Assembly (NCBI GenBank): GCA_949825065.1
Contig: OX463839.1
Span: 25,368,212-25,432,211 of the forward strand
Direction: 5' to 3'
Length of the DNA: 64,000 nucleotides
Origin: Odontocerum albicorne
Lineage: Eukaryota > Arthropoda > Insecta > Trichoptera > Odontoceridae
Below, piece by piece: positions 31,616 through 42,027 of this stretch; within the stretch, counting starts at the first letter, position 1, and each line of letters opens with the position of its first letter. The notes beneath the pieces are model-generated. The model worked only from the letters and a program-made list of their open reading frames with translations, was not told the DNA's origin and ran no database searches. The position numbers were made by a program, and so were the translations under genes.

Positions 31616-32905
31616 CGAGGGCTGCTACTTAAGCTTTGAGATATGGCAACACCAGTGTAGATACGTCAAATCTGACATTAACATCATAAAGTTTGACGTT
31701 TTTAATGGTATACGTGCTTAGATAGTTTTGTCATACGAGTGATATTTGTGTTGTTTACAGTGACTTGAAAAATTAATCTCGACCAAAAATGGAATTAAAT
31801 CGTGAAAATTTTTGTGCGATGATTTTTTATGATTTTCGACGTGGGCTAACTCAACAACAGTGTACCGATCAACTCGCTTCGACTTTTGGTGATGAATCAC
31901 CATCCCGGGCCACTGTTTTTCGCTAGTTTTCCGAATTCAATCGTGGTCGTAGTTTGCTCTCCAGGACGAATTTCGTGAAGGTCGTCCAAAATCGGTTGTG
32001 CCAGAAAACATCGATGCTGTGCGTGAACTGATATTGCAAGTTCGCCATGTGACTTATCGTGAGATCGAAGCATGTTTAGGCATTAGTTTCACTCGCATAT
32101 ATTCAATATTGCATGAACATTTGGCCATCAAAAAGATTTGTTCGCGTTGGATACCGCATAATTTGACAATCGCTCAAAAAAAGGCTCGTGTCGATTGATC
32201 CAAAGAAATGTTGAAAAAAATCGATCGCGGTACTTCAAAAGACATCTATAAGATCGTGACAGGCGATGAATCATGGACCTATGCATATGAGCCAGAAACT
32301 AAGCAGCAGTCGACTGTATGGGTCTTTCAAGATGAGCCAAATCCAACAAAAATTGTTCACGCACGAAGCATTTCGAAGCTAATGGTGGCTTGTTTCTTCA
32401 GTATAAATGGTCATGTCGCAACAGTGCCTTTAGTGGAACGTCGTACGATCAATTCTGAATGGTACACCACCATTTGTTTGCCAGAAGTGTTCGGAGAAAT
32501 GAGGAAAGCCAACCGCCAAAGACGGATCATTCTCCACCACGACAATGCGAGCTCTCACACATCGGCTCAAACAAGTGACTTTTTGAGCACTCAAAACCTC
32601 GAATTGATGGGTCATCCGCCGTACAGCCCTGATTTGCCACCCGATGACTTCTTTTTATTCCCAAACATCAAAAATAAATTGCGAGGTCAACGTTTTTCGA
32701 TGCCCGAAGAAGCGGTTGATGCGTTCAAAACGCATGTTTTGAAGTTACCTCATTCGGAGTAGAAAAAGTGCTTCGAAAATTGGTTCAAACGCATGCAAAA
32801 GTGTATTGATCTTCATGGAGAGTATTTTGAAAAACAATAAAGCCATTTTCGATGATAAATATTTGTTTTTACTTGTCTGTCTCAAAACTTAAGTAGCAAC
32901 CCTCG
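31616..32905 (+). mobile_element. Mariner element with complete ends, transposase decayed
   Basis: Flanked by TA (31614-31615 and 32906-32907). Terminal inverted repeats are CGAGGGCTGCTACTTAAG... on the left and ...CTTAAGTAGCAACCCTCG on the right. Length 1290 bp, normal for mariner. Confidence 0.93.
31789..32840 (+). pseudogene. Mariner transposase pseudogene (D,D34D)
   Basis: The ATG at 31789 starts MELNRENFCAMIFYDFRRGL. The frame meets TAG where Trp is expected (FR-stop-FSEFNRG), shifts frame near 31965, meets TGA in VD-stop-SKEML near 32197, and TAG in SE-stop-KKCF near 32761. All three stops fall at positions where related proteins have Trp (TGG). The catalytic pattern is otherwise visible: GDESWTYAYEPETKQQS, then HHDNASSHTSAQT and PDLPPDDFFLF, with 34 residues between the second and third Asp. 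The C-terminus is MQKCIDLHGEYFEKQ. One frameshift and three nonsense changes make it inactive. Confidence 0.92.
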
Positions 32906-33270
32906 TACAAAAGAATCAATAGACAAGTCTAAAAATAATAGGAGGAATAATTATTACTGATGCTTTCCTGTGAAGAGGCTCAGTTATGTGTTGAATGTTT
33001 ATTATAGAACTCAAATTATCCACCAAAATATAGAAGTTATAGATATTGGAAAATTTGTATAGTGAGAAAGTAAATTTTTATTTATTTATTTATTTATTTT
33101 TTCAAAACAGGCTTAGCCCAATTACATTGAAAAATACAAGACATTAAAAAAGAAGAAAAATTACAGGGAAAATTTTTTTTTTTTTTTAAATTATATAAAG
33201 TAAAAAATAATGCATATGTATACAAATGAGTATTTACACACAAACGTATGTTACATATATATTCAGTCAC

Positions 33271-36165
33271 TTAAGTATGTTGATGAGTGCTTTCTAACGC
33301 GCTTAATCTAAGAAGAAAATTTACTTTTGCTTTTGGTAATGTGATATGAAATATGTCAATATCCGAAGCAGTCCCGTTAAGAAGAGTTAAGGCCCTTCCA
33401 ACAGGCATAGCGGCTGGAAGACCCGTTCTTGCGTATGTTATTGAGAACAGTTCCTGCCGGCGCAGTCTAGTGTAATTGTTAGGAACATTTAACGCTAATC
33501 TTTGTAGTAATGCTGGACAGCTCACAACTCCTCGAACGAGTTTGACAACGTATACCAAGAGACGCAGATCTCTTCTTACGCTCAAGGAGTTATACCCGAG
33601 CATGCCCAGTAGAAACTGCGTAGGATATAGCCACGGATAGACACCAAACTCACTCATGTAGAGATATCGTAGATATTTTTTTTGTACTTTCTCCACCATG
33701 AGCGAGTTCTGCGCCCCCACCGGGCTCCAAATGCAAGCATTGCTTTCTAGTTTGCTACGGATCAATGAATTAAACAACGTTTTGAGCACCAATTGGTTTT
33801 CAAACGACTTAGAGATTCTCATAACAAATCCTAGAGTTTTATAAGCTGAGTTGCACATAACTTCTATGTGAGGACCAAACGCGAGATTGCTGTGGAACAA
33901 GACACCCAGATCTTTAATATTATCTGTGCGGGGAATAGGTATAGATTCTAGTGTATATCTATGGAATTTCAAGACGTGTGAGCGATGATACGACATAATT
34001 TTGCACTTTGATGCGTTGAAATATAATTTATTATTGTGGCTCCACTCACAAACGTTGTTGAGATCTGCCTGTAGGTCTAAGCAGTCGGTATAAGAACGAA
34101 TTTTTTGAAAGATTTTGAGGTCATCAGCAAATAGAAGAAACGTGGATTTTTTTATAATTCTACCTATATCATTAATAAAAATAAGAAATAAGGTAGGTCC
34201 AAGATTAGACCCCTGCGGAACACCTGAGTAGGCAGTGAAGTAATCGGAGTTGTAGATTCCATGTGAAACAAATTGTTTTCTATCTGTAAGATAATCTGAC
34301 AGTAGCCTTAGTAAGTTACCTGGGATCCCAAGTTCACTCATTTTTTCTAATATTTTTTTGTGATTGACGCGATCAAAAGCTTTTGCAAAGTCATGATACG
34401 AACAATCAATCTGATTGCCACTATCTACAGCCCTTGAAACATAGTCGGTGAAGACCATCAGATTGGATTCAGTAGATCTGCCTCTTCTGAAGCCATGCTG
34501 CTCATCAATTATGTATGGGTCCACTAACGACCTTAGTGTGCGATCCATAAACATTTCTAGGAGCTTAGCTATTGAAGAAAGTATGGCGATAGGTCTGTAG
34601 TTGGTTATATCGTCCTTAGAACCATTTTTAAATATGGGAATAACTCTAGTCTTTTTCCATTCACTTGGAAAAGTATGGACTCGGAAGACAAGATTAAATA
34701 TGTAAGCAAGAGGTGCAGAAAGCAATTCACTACAGCCCTTAAGAAAAAATGTAGGTACTCCGTCCGGCCCGACTGCTTTCGTGTTTTTCATCAACTTTAT
34801 TTGTTTGAGTATATCAAATGTAGTGATGCTTAGCTTAAATCCCGAGGAAGTATGGTGTTCATCAAAAACAAATGCCTCGGAGTCCCTACAATAAACTGTT
34901 GAAAAATAATTTGCGAATGCAGAAGATATTTCGGGACCAGTTATTTGATTCCCATCCCAATTCATAACATTAAGCACTGGAGAATCGTTATGCATGGATT
35001 TAATATGATTCCAAAATAGTTTTGGTTCACGTACCATTCGACATTCTAAGTTCCTTATGAAGTCTTTATAGGCCGTGCGAATGTTATGTTTGAGCTGAGC
35101 GCGAGCACTTTTGAACGCATCGTAGTCACTCAGACGACAAGAGTGTTTCCATTTTTTGTGAAGAGAATCTTTAAGTCTAATATTCCCAACAATTTCACTT
35201 GTGAACCACCTCGGGTATTGCCACTTACGTAGCTCTTTTGGTTTTACGGGAAAGCACTCATCAAATACGCAATAAACATGTTCATACAAATATGCTACCG
35301 CCTCGTTCACGTCTAAAATTGAATATAAGGGATCCCAGTTAATATCCCTTGTCTTCAGATATAAGGAATGGAAATCTCCTTTGTCAAATCGCCATTTTTT
35401 AAACACTGGATTCTCAAATTTTTTTGGAGACGCATTTATTTTATCCTTGATCAAGAAGACTGTGAGATCGAATTCTAGTGCCGGGTGATGAAGATCTTCT
35501 GGTACGAGATGAAAAGGGGCGTGTTGCACCTTGGTGCTAATATTTGAATATATTAAATCTAGAAGCCTGCCGTTAAAATTATTGATATTATTAAATTGTA
35601 TCAAGCTGTAGGCAGTTGAAACACACAAAAATTAGTTTTGAACCCCCCGTGCCCCTATCGCGCTATTTAAGTTAAAATCGCCAAGAATTACTACTTTTCT
35701 ATCTCGTATGTAATTTACATGAGCTAAAATGTTGGTACAGAAGAGCGAGTATTTCTCCTCGGTTGTATTCGGTGGGAAGTAAACAACGCATACAAATATT
35801 ACTAAAAAACTATTTACAGTGATTTTAACCCAGAGATCTTCATTACTCGTTTCTAGGAATGACACTCGTTCAGCAAGAACCGAATCAGAGTTTCTCAATC
35901 CAAGTAACACGCCGCCACCACGGTGTGCGGAGACTCCATCAGCGGTCGAGCGATCGCGTCGGAATACTAAATAATTACCATCAAAAAGCTCACGGCTATA
36001 GACAGAGGCGTCCAACCACGTCTCGGTAAGTGCAATCAGAGAGTGATTGGAAGCAGCAACATTGTTGAAAAAATTTATTGTCTTCGTCTTCAAGCCGCGC
36101 ACATTCTGATAGTACGCATTAAGTATTGTGAGAGACGAAGTATTCCGCTTCTCTTTCCCATTCTG
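33271..36165 (-). pseudogene. LINE ORF2: endonuclease + reverse transcriptase, one premature UAA
   Basis: The frame opens right after the ORF1 stop and reads into NTSSLTILNAYYQNVRGLKT, the usual start of a LINE apurinic endonuclease. Endonuclease motifs are LIALTETWLD (about 36015), HRGGGVLLG (about 35910) and VVILGDFNLNSA (about 35670). A TAA at 35632-35634 interrupts it just after the GDFN motif, and the same frame then runs uninterrupted to 33271. Reverse-transcriptase blocks are AVGPDGVPTFFLKG, ITNYRPIAILSSIAKLLEMF, YHDFAKAFDRVNH, GVPQGSNLGPTLFLIFIND and the catalytic LLFADDLKIF near 34120. The C-terminal region follows. Apart from the UAA everything expected of ORF2 is present; I see no frameshift. 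Confidence 0.9.
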
Positions 36166-37092
36166 TCAGTAATGGCTCGGTAGTTTAGGAGCCTCCAAAT
36201 TGGTTATCCATTTTTTCAAAAAGGTTTTACGGGGCCAATTACTTGGAGACAAAATTGATTCGGTCTTGCTTACCTCTATTCCGATCTTGAATGACGAGTA
36301 GTCACCGCGGGATTTCAATTTCGACACTTTGAATGAGCCGGTAGCATCCAATTTTTTTAAGTATATTTCTAAATCCTCTTCAGTCGTTTCACGATGAAGA
36401 GGATAGCAATGGTAAAAAACAATTTTATTGGTGTTCATTTCACTGTGCAATGTGCCACGAATTACAGTTCTTTTTTTCCGAACTTCTGTCCAAACACCGT
36501 GAGTCACTGTGGCTGTGGGCTCCTCTGATTCATTTAGATTCTTCAACGTATTATTTGCATTTTTATCATCGTCTGACGATGAGCAGCCTGTGTTTCGTGT
36601 TCGAGTGTCAGGTTGTGGAGAGCTATTTTTAGGTTGCGCTGCTGCTGCTACTCCTCTGGTTATTCGCCTTTCCACCGCGACCCCAGGTTTGAGAGGCCGT
36701 GAATTCTTCATGGTGGTAGAGGCGTATGATGCTCGGGCTGCGTTAACATCTGGGTTTGGGGTCCTGGCTGCAGGTATAGGGCGCGCTGGGGCTGGAACGA
36801 CAGAGTGCGCTGTGAGGTTAGCGGGGGGGTGAGCGGGAGCGGAGGGTAAGCGGTTGTCCACTGGAGAAATGGTTCCTTTATGGCTAGCTAACACATGTGT
36901 TGCACTGGCCATTCCAACGGTACCGGCGGGCTGCAGAGACACGGGAGTTATACACACTGAAGATATGCTATCACTTGGCACTATTTTGTCAATTTTATTT
37001 TCCAGGGAATCTATTCGCGATAATAACAGTTTCATTGTGTTAAGCAGCTGCTTAGACACTTCACAACACAATCCATTGGTTTTTGTTGACAT
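36166..37092 (-). CDS. LINE ORF1 protein
   Basis: The 308-residue ORF starts MSTKTNGLCCEVSKQLL at the ATG at 37090-37092. Residues about 10-40 (LLNTMKLLLSRIDSLENKID) have a heptad-like leucine pattern, likely a coiled coil for trimerisation. The middle is rich in Ala, Pro and Ser. The C-terminal part (KIVFYHCYPLHRETTEEDLE, IYLKKLDATG) looks like the RNA-binding domain of Jockey-group ORF1 proteins. I see no CCHC zinc knuckles. It ends with UGA followed by C, and ORF2 continues in the same frame, so readthrough would give a fused protein. The role is inferred from position and shape. Confidence 0.75.
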   Translation of the reverse strand: MSTKTNGLCCEVSKQLLNTMKLLLSRIDSLENKIDKIVPSDSISSVCITPVSLQPAGTVGMASATHVLASHKGTISPVDNRLPSAPAHPPANLTAHSVVPAPARPIPAARTPNPDVNAARASYASTTMKNSRPLKPGVAVERRITRGVAAAAQPKNSSPQPDTRTRNTGCSSSDDDKNANNTLKNLNESEEPTATVTHGVWTEVRKKRTVIRGTLHSEMNTNKIVFYHCYPLHRETTEEDLEIYLKKLDATGSFKVSKLKSRGDYSSFKIGIEVSKTESILSPSNWPRKTFLKKWITNLEAPKLPSHY

Positions 37093-37439
37093 TATGTCAC
37101 AGTATCCTTGTAAAAAAGGCAATTCACAAAGGAAATTGAAGACTATGGTGCTCAAACACAAACCTCCCTAATGGGTTCTCCCATTAGATAGTCCAATCAC
37201 AGCATATACAAATATTTCAATGCCATTCAAAAACTTGTTTCTAATATTGTACATAATTCTCCTCACATGCCGTCCAACGTTTTCAAATAAATATTAGATG
37301 AAACAAAAAATTGCACAAAATTACTTGACTAACAAATATGAACAATTAGATCTAATACAAGGAGGGTTTGTATTGACCTTTCTTTACTAAATCTTCAAAA
37401 ATAGATCTCACCTCAGCAGATCAAAAATATAACAATGAA

Positions 37440-38221
37440 ATAGTCCTAGCCTCTTCTCGAACAAATCTGAATTTTTCTGATGGTTGGGGAATTCTGCTCA
37501 TATTTAGCCGTCATCTCGAAGACATGGTTACTTCCCAGGACATTCTTTAATGTTTTAGGTTACTTATGACTGTGGGATGATAAAACAGATGGAAAGGGTG
37601 GAGCAACTCTTTTTAACTTATCATCCATTCTATAAGTGGTTGTGGGTTCTCGGGATACCAGCTTTAATGCAGTCATTGCGAGAATCCAGAATATTACCTC
37701 TCAGTTTATATCCCATATCCGTCATCAATTATCTCACAATTAAGGAAGTAATAGCATCATTACATCATCCTATTATTTTATTTGGAGATATGAACTCCCA
37801 TAATTTAATATGAGGTTCACTTAGTACATGTATATTTGAAGTTTAACTTGTGAATATTCTGGATGACTTTGGGCTTTGTGTACTGAATGATAGGTCACCT
37901 ACGCGATTAATGGCGCCGAATCAAAGTTCAAGTGAAATAGATTTATCAATCTGTTTAGCCACATTATGTATCGTAGAATGTAGTCCATGATCCCTACAGG
38001 AGTAATCATTTTCCCATAATTATTACGTTCCGATCATTTCATTCTCCAGTCAACTTCACCTGCTGTAAATTTAATACTGGTAGAGCCGATTGGAACAAAT
38101 CCTCTCATGCTTCCTCAAAGATCAGTTCTTAGCCCTCTCTTTTATAACATATAGCAGATCTGTCGCAGTCTGTTCTTAATACCGTTGTATTACAGTGTGC
38201 GGATGGTATAATGGTTTATAC
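37440..38221 (+). pseudogene. LINE remnant: endonuclease and a shred of reverse transcriptase
   Basis: Plus-strand broken frames read LHHPIILFGDMNSHN (37756-37800), LDDFGLCVLNDRSPTRLMAP near 37860-37915, and SSEIDLSICLATL near 37930-37965. This is the GDFN / L-ND-SPT / S-IDL pattern of I/R1/Jockey-type endonucleases. Further on, RSVLSPLFYNI near 38120-38150 and CADGIMVYT near 38195-38220 correspond to the PQGSVLSPLLYNI and YADD blocks, with most of the polymerase deleted between. Confidence 0.65.
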
Positions 38222-38596
38222 CTGGGGTCGGCGAACTACAAATCCAGCCTGCCATCTCTTTATGTATGGTCCGTGAACTAAGAATGGACTTGACAATTTT
38301 AAATTCTTTAAAATTTAAAATTACACACTATAATGGAACAGAACACCGAGTTGAGGATCTATGAAATATATAGATAATGTTATTTTAAAAGAGGCAATTC
38401 CATTCTCATTAGTAGAGCCGTATTTCAAACAATTGTAGTCTATTTATTACGTTTCATTTTGTTCAATAAATTTGTGAAAACTTTTTGCTTGTTATTTAAG
38501 TAGGCTGATCTACATAAATATCCTTCAGTTCGCCTCTTGGCCCACAGAGCCTAAAATATTTATTATTTGGGTCTTTACAAAAAATGTTTGCTACTG
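38222..38596. mobile_element. hAT-like nonautonomous element
   Basis: The left end CTGGGGTCGGCGAACTAC and the right end, read inverted as CAGTAGCAAACATTTTTTGT, resemble hAT termini. Internal stretches (TATGGTCCGTGAACTAAGAA near 38265; on the other strand AATATTTTAGGCTCTGTGGG near 38550) are very like widespread vertebrate Charlie-type nonautonomous elements as I remember them. An 8-bp target duplication is not evident. Confidence 0.5.
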
Positions 38597-38821
38597 CAAG
38601 TTTTTACGTCTGATAAATCTATCAAAAGTTTTATTGTTGTGTTTTCACAAAAATAATAACAATCTAATATATTACCAATATTTATTGTGACAATTTTCTT
38701 ATACTTTGCCACAATTCACACAAATTCCTTGGAGTGACATTTGTTTCCAGGTTGTCTTGGTAAGATAATGCTGGACAAATAACACCCACCTGCCAAAAAA
38801 ACTAATATTTTTCGTGTTGTA

Positions 38822-41091
38822 CAGGCGAACCTCGACTTTCGCACATAATTGGTTCCTGAAAATGTGTGCGAAAGTTAAATGTTCGAAAGTAGAGGGAAGA
38901 AAAAAAAACACCAAAGATTGTATATACTTCAAAAATTTTATTTGTCAAAAATTACTCAGTACATATTAAATTGAAATTATATTTTTTTAACGAAATTGTC
39001 AAGAGTTTTTTGTATTTTATTATTTTTTTTCTTTTCTTCATAGAGAGTTCTGTAACACGCAGTGCTATTATGGATCTCCCTACGCACTTTAGATATGCGT
39101 TCTCCATTTGGGTCACATTCTTCTATAATATTTAAAAATTTCTCAATATGTGTTAAAGCTTCGTTCAAGTTTTTTAATGTTAAGGTATTGGGTATTTCTT
39201 CTGGTTCTTCTTCCTCACTTTCGTTTTGTACGTATGAACTAGAATTTTCATTCTCGTGACGATCCATAAGAAATTCATTTGACAATGGTTCAGAATGTGA
39301 TTCTATCAATTCATTAACATCTTCGCTATTGACTTCAAGGCTTAGTTCATTCATCAGGTGAACTATTTCAAGAGTTATGGTTTCTGGGGTATCATCAAAA
39401 TTTTGAAAATCACTCATCATCTGTGGGCATAGTTGCTTCCACGAACCTTTCATTGTTGACTCTTTTATTTCAGCCCATGCATCTCCAATATTATTTATTG
39501 CATTCCATATGTTATAATTTTTCCAGAAATCTATTAATGTGGGCCCACCTTCCATTTCAGTTGCCTTGATGGCCTGATTCATGATCGACCGCATATAATA
39601 TCGTTTAAACGTAGCTATCACCGTTTGGTCCATGGGTTGTATGAGACACGTAGTATTGGGGGGAAGAAACACTACATTGATTTCTGGGTATAAATTTTGT
39701 AGAGATTTTGGGTGTCCTGGAGCATTATCTAAGATTAATAATGCTTTAAATGGTAAATTATTAACTTCACAATAATGTTTTACTGCTGGTACAAAATGTG
39801 AAGTAAACCAATCTTTAAATATTAAAGCGGTAACCCAGGCTTTTTTATTGGATTTCCAAATGACTGGAAGCAATTTTTTATCTTTCCCTTTCAATGCTCT
39901 AGGATTTTCTGCTTGATAAACTAACAATGGCTTCAATTTTAAATCACCAGCTAAATTTCCACCAAGAAGCAATGTCAATCGGTTTTTAGAAGGTTTATGG
40001 CCAGGCGCAACTGATTCATCCTTTGATAAGAATGTACGATTAGGCATCTTCTTCCAAAATAAACCAGTCTCATCTACATTGAATATTTGACTAGAGGTAT
40101 ATTCTCCATCTTCAATAATTTTGGACAGTGACGGAATAAAGTCTTTTGCAGCATCTTTATCCGCATCGGCTGATTCTCCGGTGAATTTAATATTGCGTAA
40201 AGAATACCTCGTTTTAAAATTTGAAAACCAGCCGTTACTTGCATGAAACACCGTGTCAGAATCATTTTTTAGTCTAGCCTTCCAATCATTATGCAAGCTA
40301 ATAGCCCTAGCTTGAATCTCCGAAGTACTCAGAGGTACGTCTTTTTGATTTTGGTCACTAATCCAATACATCAAAGATTTCTCCATTTCATCAATTACTA
40401 TGCCGTGCTTTTTGGAAACAATTTTTGATGATATATTTCCACAATTTTTTACATATTCCTTAATTTTATTTTTATTCTTTAATATCGAACATATCGTAGA
40501 CCTGTTTATATCATACGATCGGCCAATTGAAGCAAACGACTCTCCATTTTCAGATCGTTTTATTATATCCATCTTCGTTTCGATTGTATGAAGTTTATGG
40601 GTTCTTGGTTTTTTTTTAGCTATATTTACTTCACAGTTTTTTCGTTTCTTACTCATGTTAAAACTTTTTATTTTTTAAACAAAATAATTTATTTAATATT
40701 ACTACTGTACAACTTCTCCCAAAATAAATTATGTTAAAACGGGTACGTAATATTTGAAACAAAACTCGCAGAACAATTCATCTGTGCGTATGCTAACGCA
40801 AGACTGAACCTGTCGAGATCAGACGGGAGTGTGTACAAATTAGTAAATTCAAATGCATGCGTTTGATTCGCTCGCTCTCGTATGTTAATGCATATGTGCG
40901 AACATATGTGCGAACAGGACATAACACTTTTCACAGTGCGGACTGGGCTCATAAGCGTTTCATGGTGCAACAGGGAAACAAAACATTTTTGCATTATTTC
41001 GGGAAAAAAATAATTAAAAAACTATTTTTCAAAAATGTGCGAAATAGCGAATTGTGCGAAAGTCGAATGTGCGAAAGTCGAGGTTCGCCTG
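38822..41091 (-). mobile_element. Complete Tigger (pogo superfamily) transposon
   Basis: 2270 bp flanked by TA (38820-38821 and 41092-41093). Inverted ends are CAGGCGAACCTCGACTTTCG on the left and its complement at 41072-41091. Subterminal copies of a TGTGCGAAAGT motif lie inside both ends (38862-38890 and 41035-41080), probably transposase-binding repeats. The encoded transposase is uninterrupted. Confidence 0.95.
38977..40656 (-). CDS. Tigger transposase, intact
   Basis: 559 residues from the ATG at 40654-40656 (MSKKRKNCEVNIAKKKPRTH). The N-terminal part has two helix-turn-helix/CENP-B-type DNA-binding domains (KMDIIKRSENGESFASIGRS, NRSTICSILKNKNKI; then SNGWFSNFKTRYSLRNIKFT). The DDE domain has Asp in FNVDETGLFWKKMPNRTF, Asp in LLILDNAPGHPKSL and Asp in TTCLIQPMDQTVIATFKRYY, with 32 residues between the second and third, as in Tigger (DD32D). 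The C-terminus is acidic, then basic (TLDNFVKKI). Length matches the family. With intact ends this copy could be active. Confidence 0.95.
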   Translation of the reverse strand: MSKKRKNCEVNIAKKKPRTHKLHTIETKMDIIKRSENGESFASIGRSYDINRSTICSILKNKNKIKEYVKNCGNISSKIVSKKHGIVIDEMEKSLMYWISDQNQKDVPLSTSEIQARAISLHNDWKARLKNDSDTVFHASNGWFSNFKTRYSLRNIKFTGESADADKDAAKDFIPSLSKIIEDGEYTSSQIFNVDETGLFWKKMPNRTFLSKDESVAPGHKPSKNRLTLLLGGNLAGDLKLKPLLVYQAENPRALKGKDKKLLPVIWKSNKKAWVTALIFKDWFTSHFVPAVKHYCEVNNLPFKALLILDNAPGHPKSLQNLYPEINVVFLPPNTTCLIQPMDQTVIATFKRYYMRSIMNQAIKATEMEGGPTLIDFWKNYNIWNAINNIGDAWAEIKESTMKGSWKQLCPQMMSDFQNFDDTPETITLEIVHLMNELSLEVNSEDVNELIESHSEPLSNEFLMDRHENENSSSYVQNESEEEEPEEIPNTLTLKNLNEALTHIEKFLNIIEECDPNGERISKVRREIHNSTACYRTLYEEKKKNNKIQKTLDNFVKKI

Positions 41092-41583
41092 TATATACAT
41101 ATATCTGGTGGGGCTGTATAGGTTTGGTGGGAGACTCACCTCGGAAACTATCTTGATTATGGTTCAGTCCTTTTGGTACATTGAATTCCAGGATTTTTTA
41201 ATCTTAGTTGGAGCAATGAAATCTACTTCAACAAATGCCCTGTTGGTAAAATGTGCTCTGTTTTTGAAGACAGTTTCTAGGTACTCGATACTATCTCAAT
41301 ATCTTTAAAATTACATCCCATTGTGTCCTGCTTAATTTAAAATCATTTTCAGATTTCACTTTGACAAATATATTTCGGATAAATAAAATACCTCCTATTT
41401 TAATACAAAGTTATTGTAATTTTTCTATTTTGGACATTGTAGACTTGGACAAAAACTGCCTTTATTTTGCATTCCATTTCAGACTTTAATTATAAATCCG
41501 TATATTGTTGAGTTCTTTGGAATTGACAAGCCAAATGCTCATGCCAATTATAACTTTACCAATCACATTAACATCTTTTAGAA

Positions 41584-42027
41584 CAGGGGTCTCCAAACAT
41601 TTTAGCCTAAGGGCCACACCGACTCCTAAACGAAGTCCCAAGGGCCAAACAAGACCTAGCTAGCTCATCATACCAACATACTGTAGTTTTGAATTATGCG
41701 CAAATTTTCGTATTGAGACTACCGGCGAGTGAGATAACTATGGCGCAGGGTCAGGGGTAGACTCCGCTCCGTTCGCAAATTCGTTTGGTACTTACTTATT
41801 GTAAGTTTTTAGGATAAATCTCATTCCAGTTAAAATGTTAAAATTCATTATGTATGTCAGTTATTGTGTTTCTTAATTGGTCGTTAATTAAAAACATCCG
41901 ATTATTATTTTGGATGATTTACTTGCATTAGAAATTTTACAATGTTATCAAAATAAACTATGACGGGCCGGATTGGTGGTGCTCGCGGGCCGGTGTTGAC
42001 CCGCGGGTCGTAGTTTGGAGACCCCTG
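41584..42027. mobile_element. hAT nonautonomous element
   Basis: 444 bp with inverted ends CAGGGGTCTCCAAAC and GTTTGGAGACCCCTG (the right end reads AGTTTGGAGACCCCTG). Flanking 8-mers TTTTAGAA and CTTAAGAA match at six of eight positions, consistent with an aged hAT target duplication. Subterminal GGGCC-rich segments are typical. No transposase. Confidence 0.8.

Larger units (their letters stand above)
33076..37190 (-). mobile_element. Nearly complete non-LTR retrotransposon (Jockey/CR1-like LINE)
   Basis: On the minus strand it has ORF1 (36166-37092), then ORF2 with endonuclease and reverse transcriptase (33271-36165), then a short 3' UTR. The 3' end is an (AAAT)n tail, seen on the plus strand as the T-rich repeat at 33076-33105. 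The whole coding region keeps one reading frame with only two stops. The 5' boundary near 37190 is uncertain and I could not find a target-site duplication. Confidence 0.88.

Noticed and set aside
31585..31620. CCCTCGTA just left of the mariner at 31616 as the end of another mariner
   Set aside because: Only eight bases match and no inverted-repeat continuation is present upstream.
36450..36832. Plus-strand open frames over LINE ORF1
   Set aside because: Antisense shadows of the Ala/Pro-rich ORF1 region with no motif.
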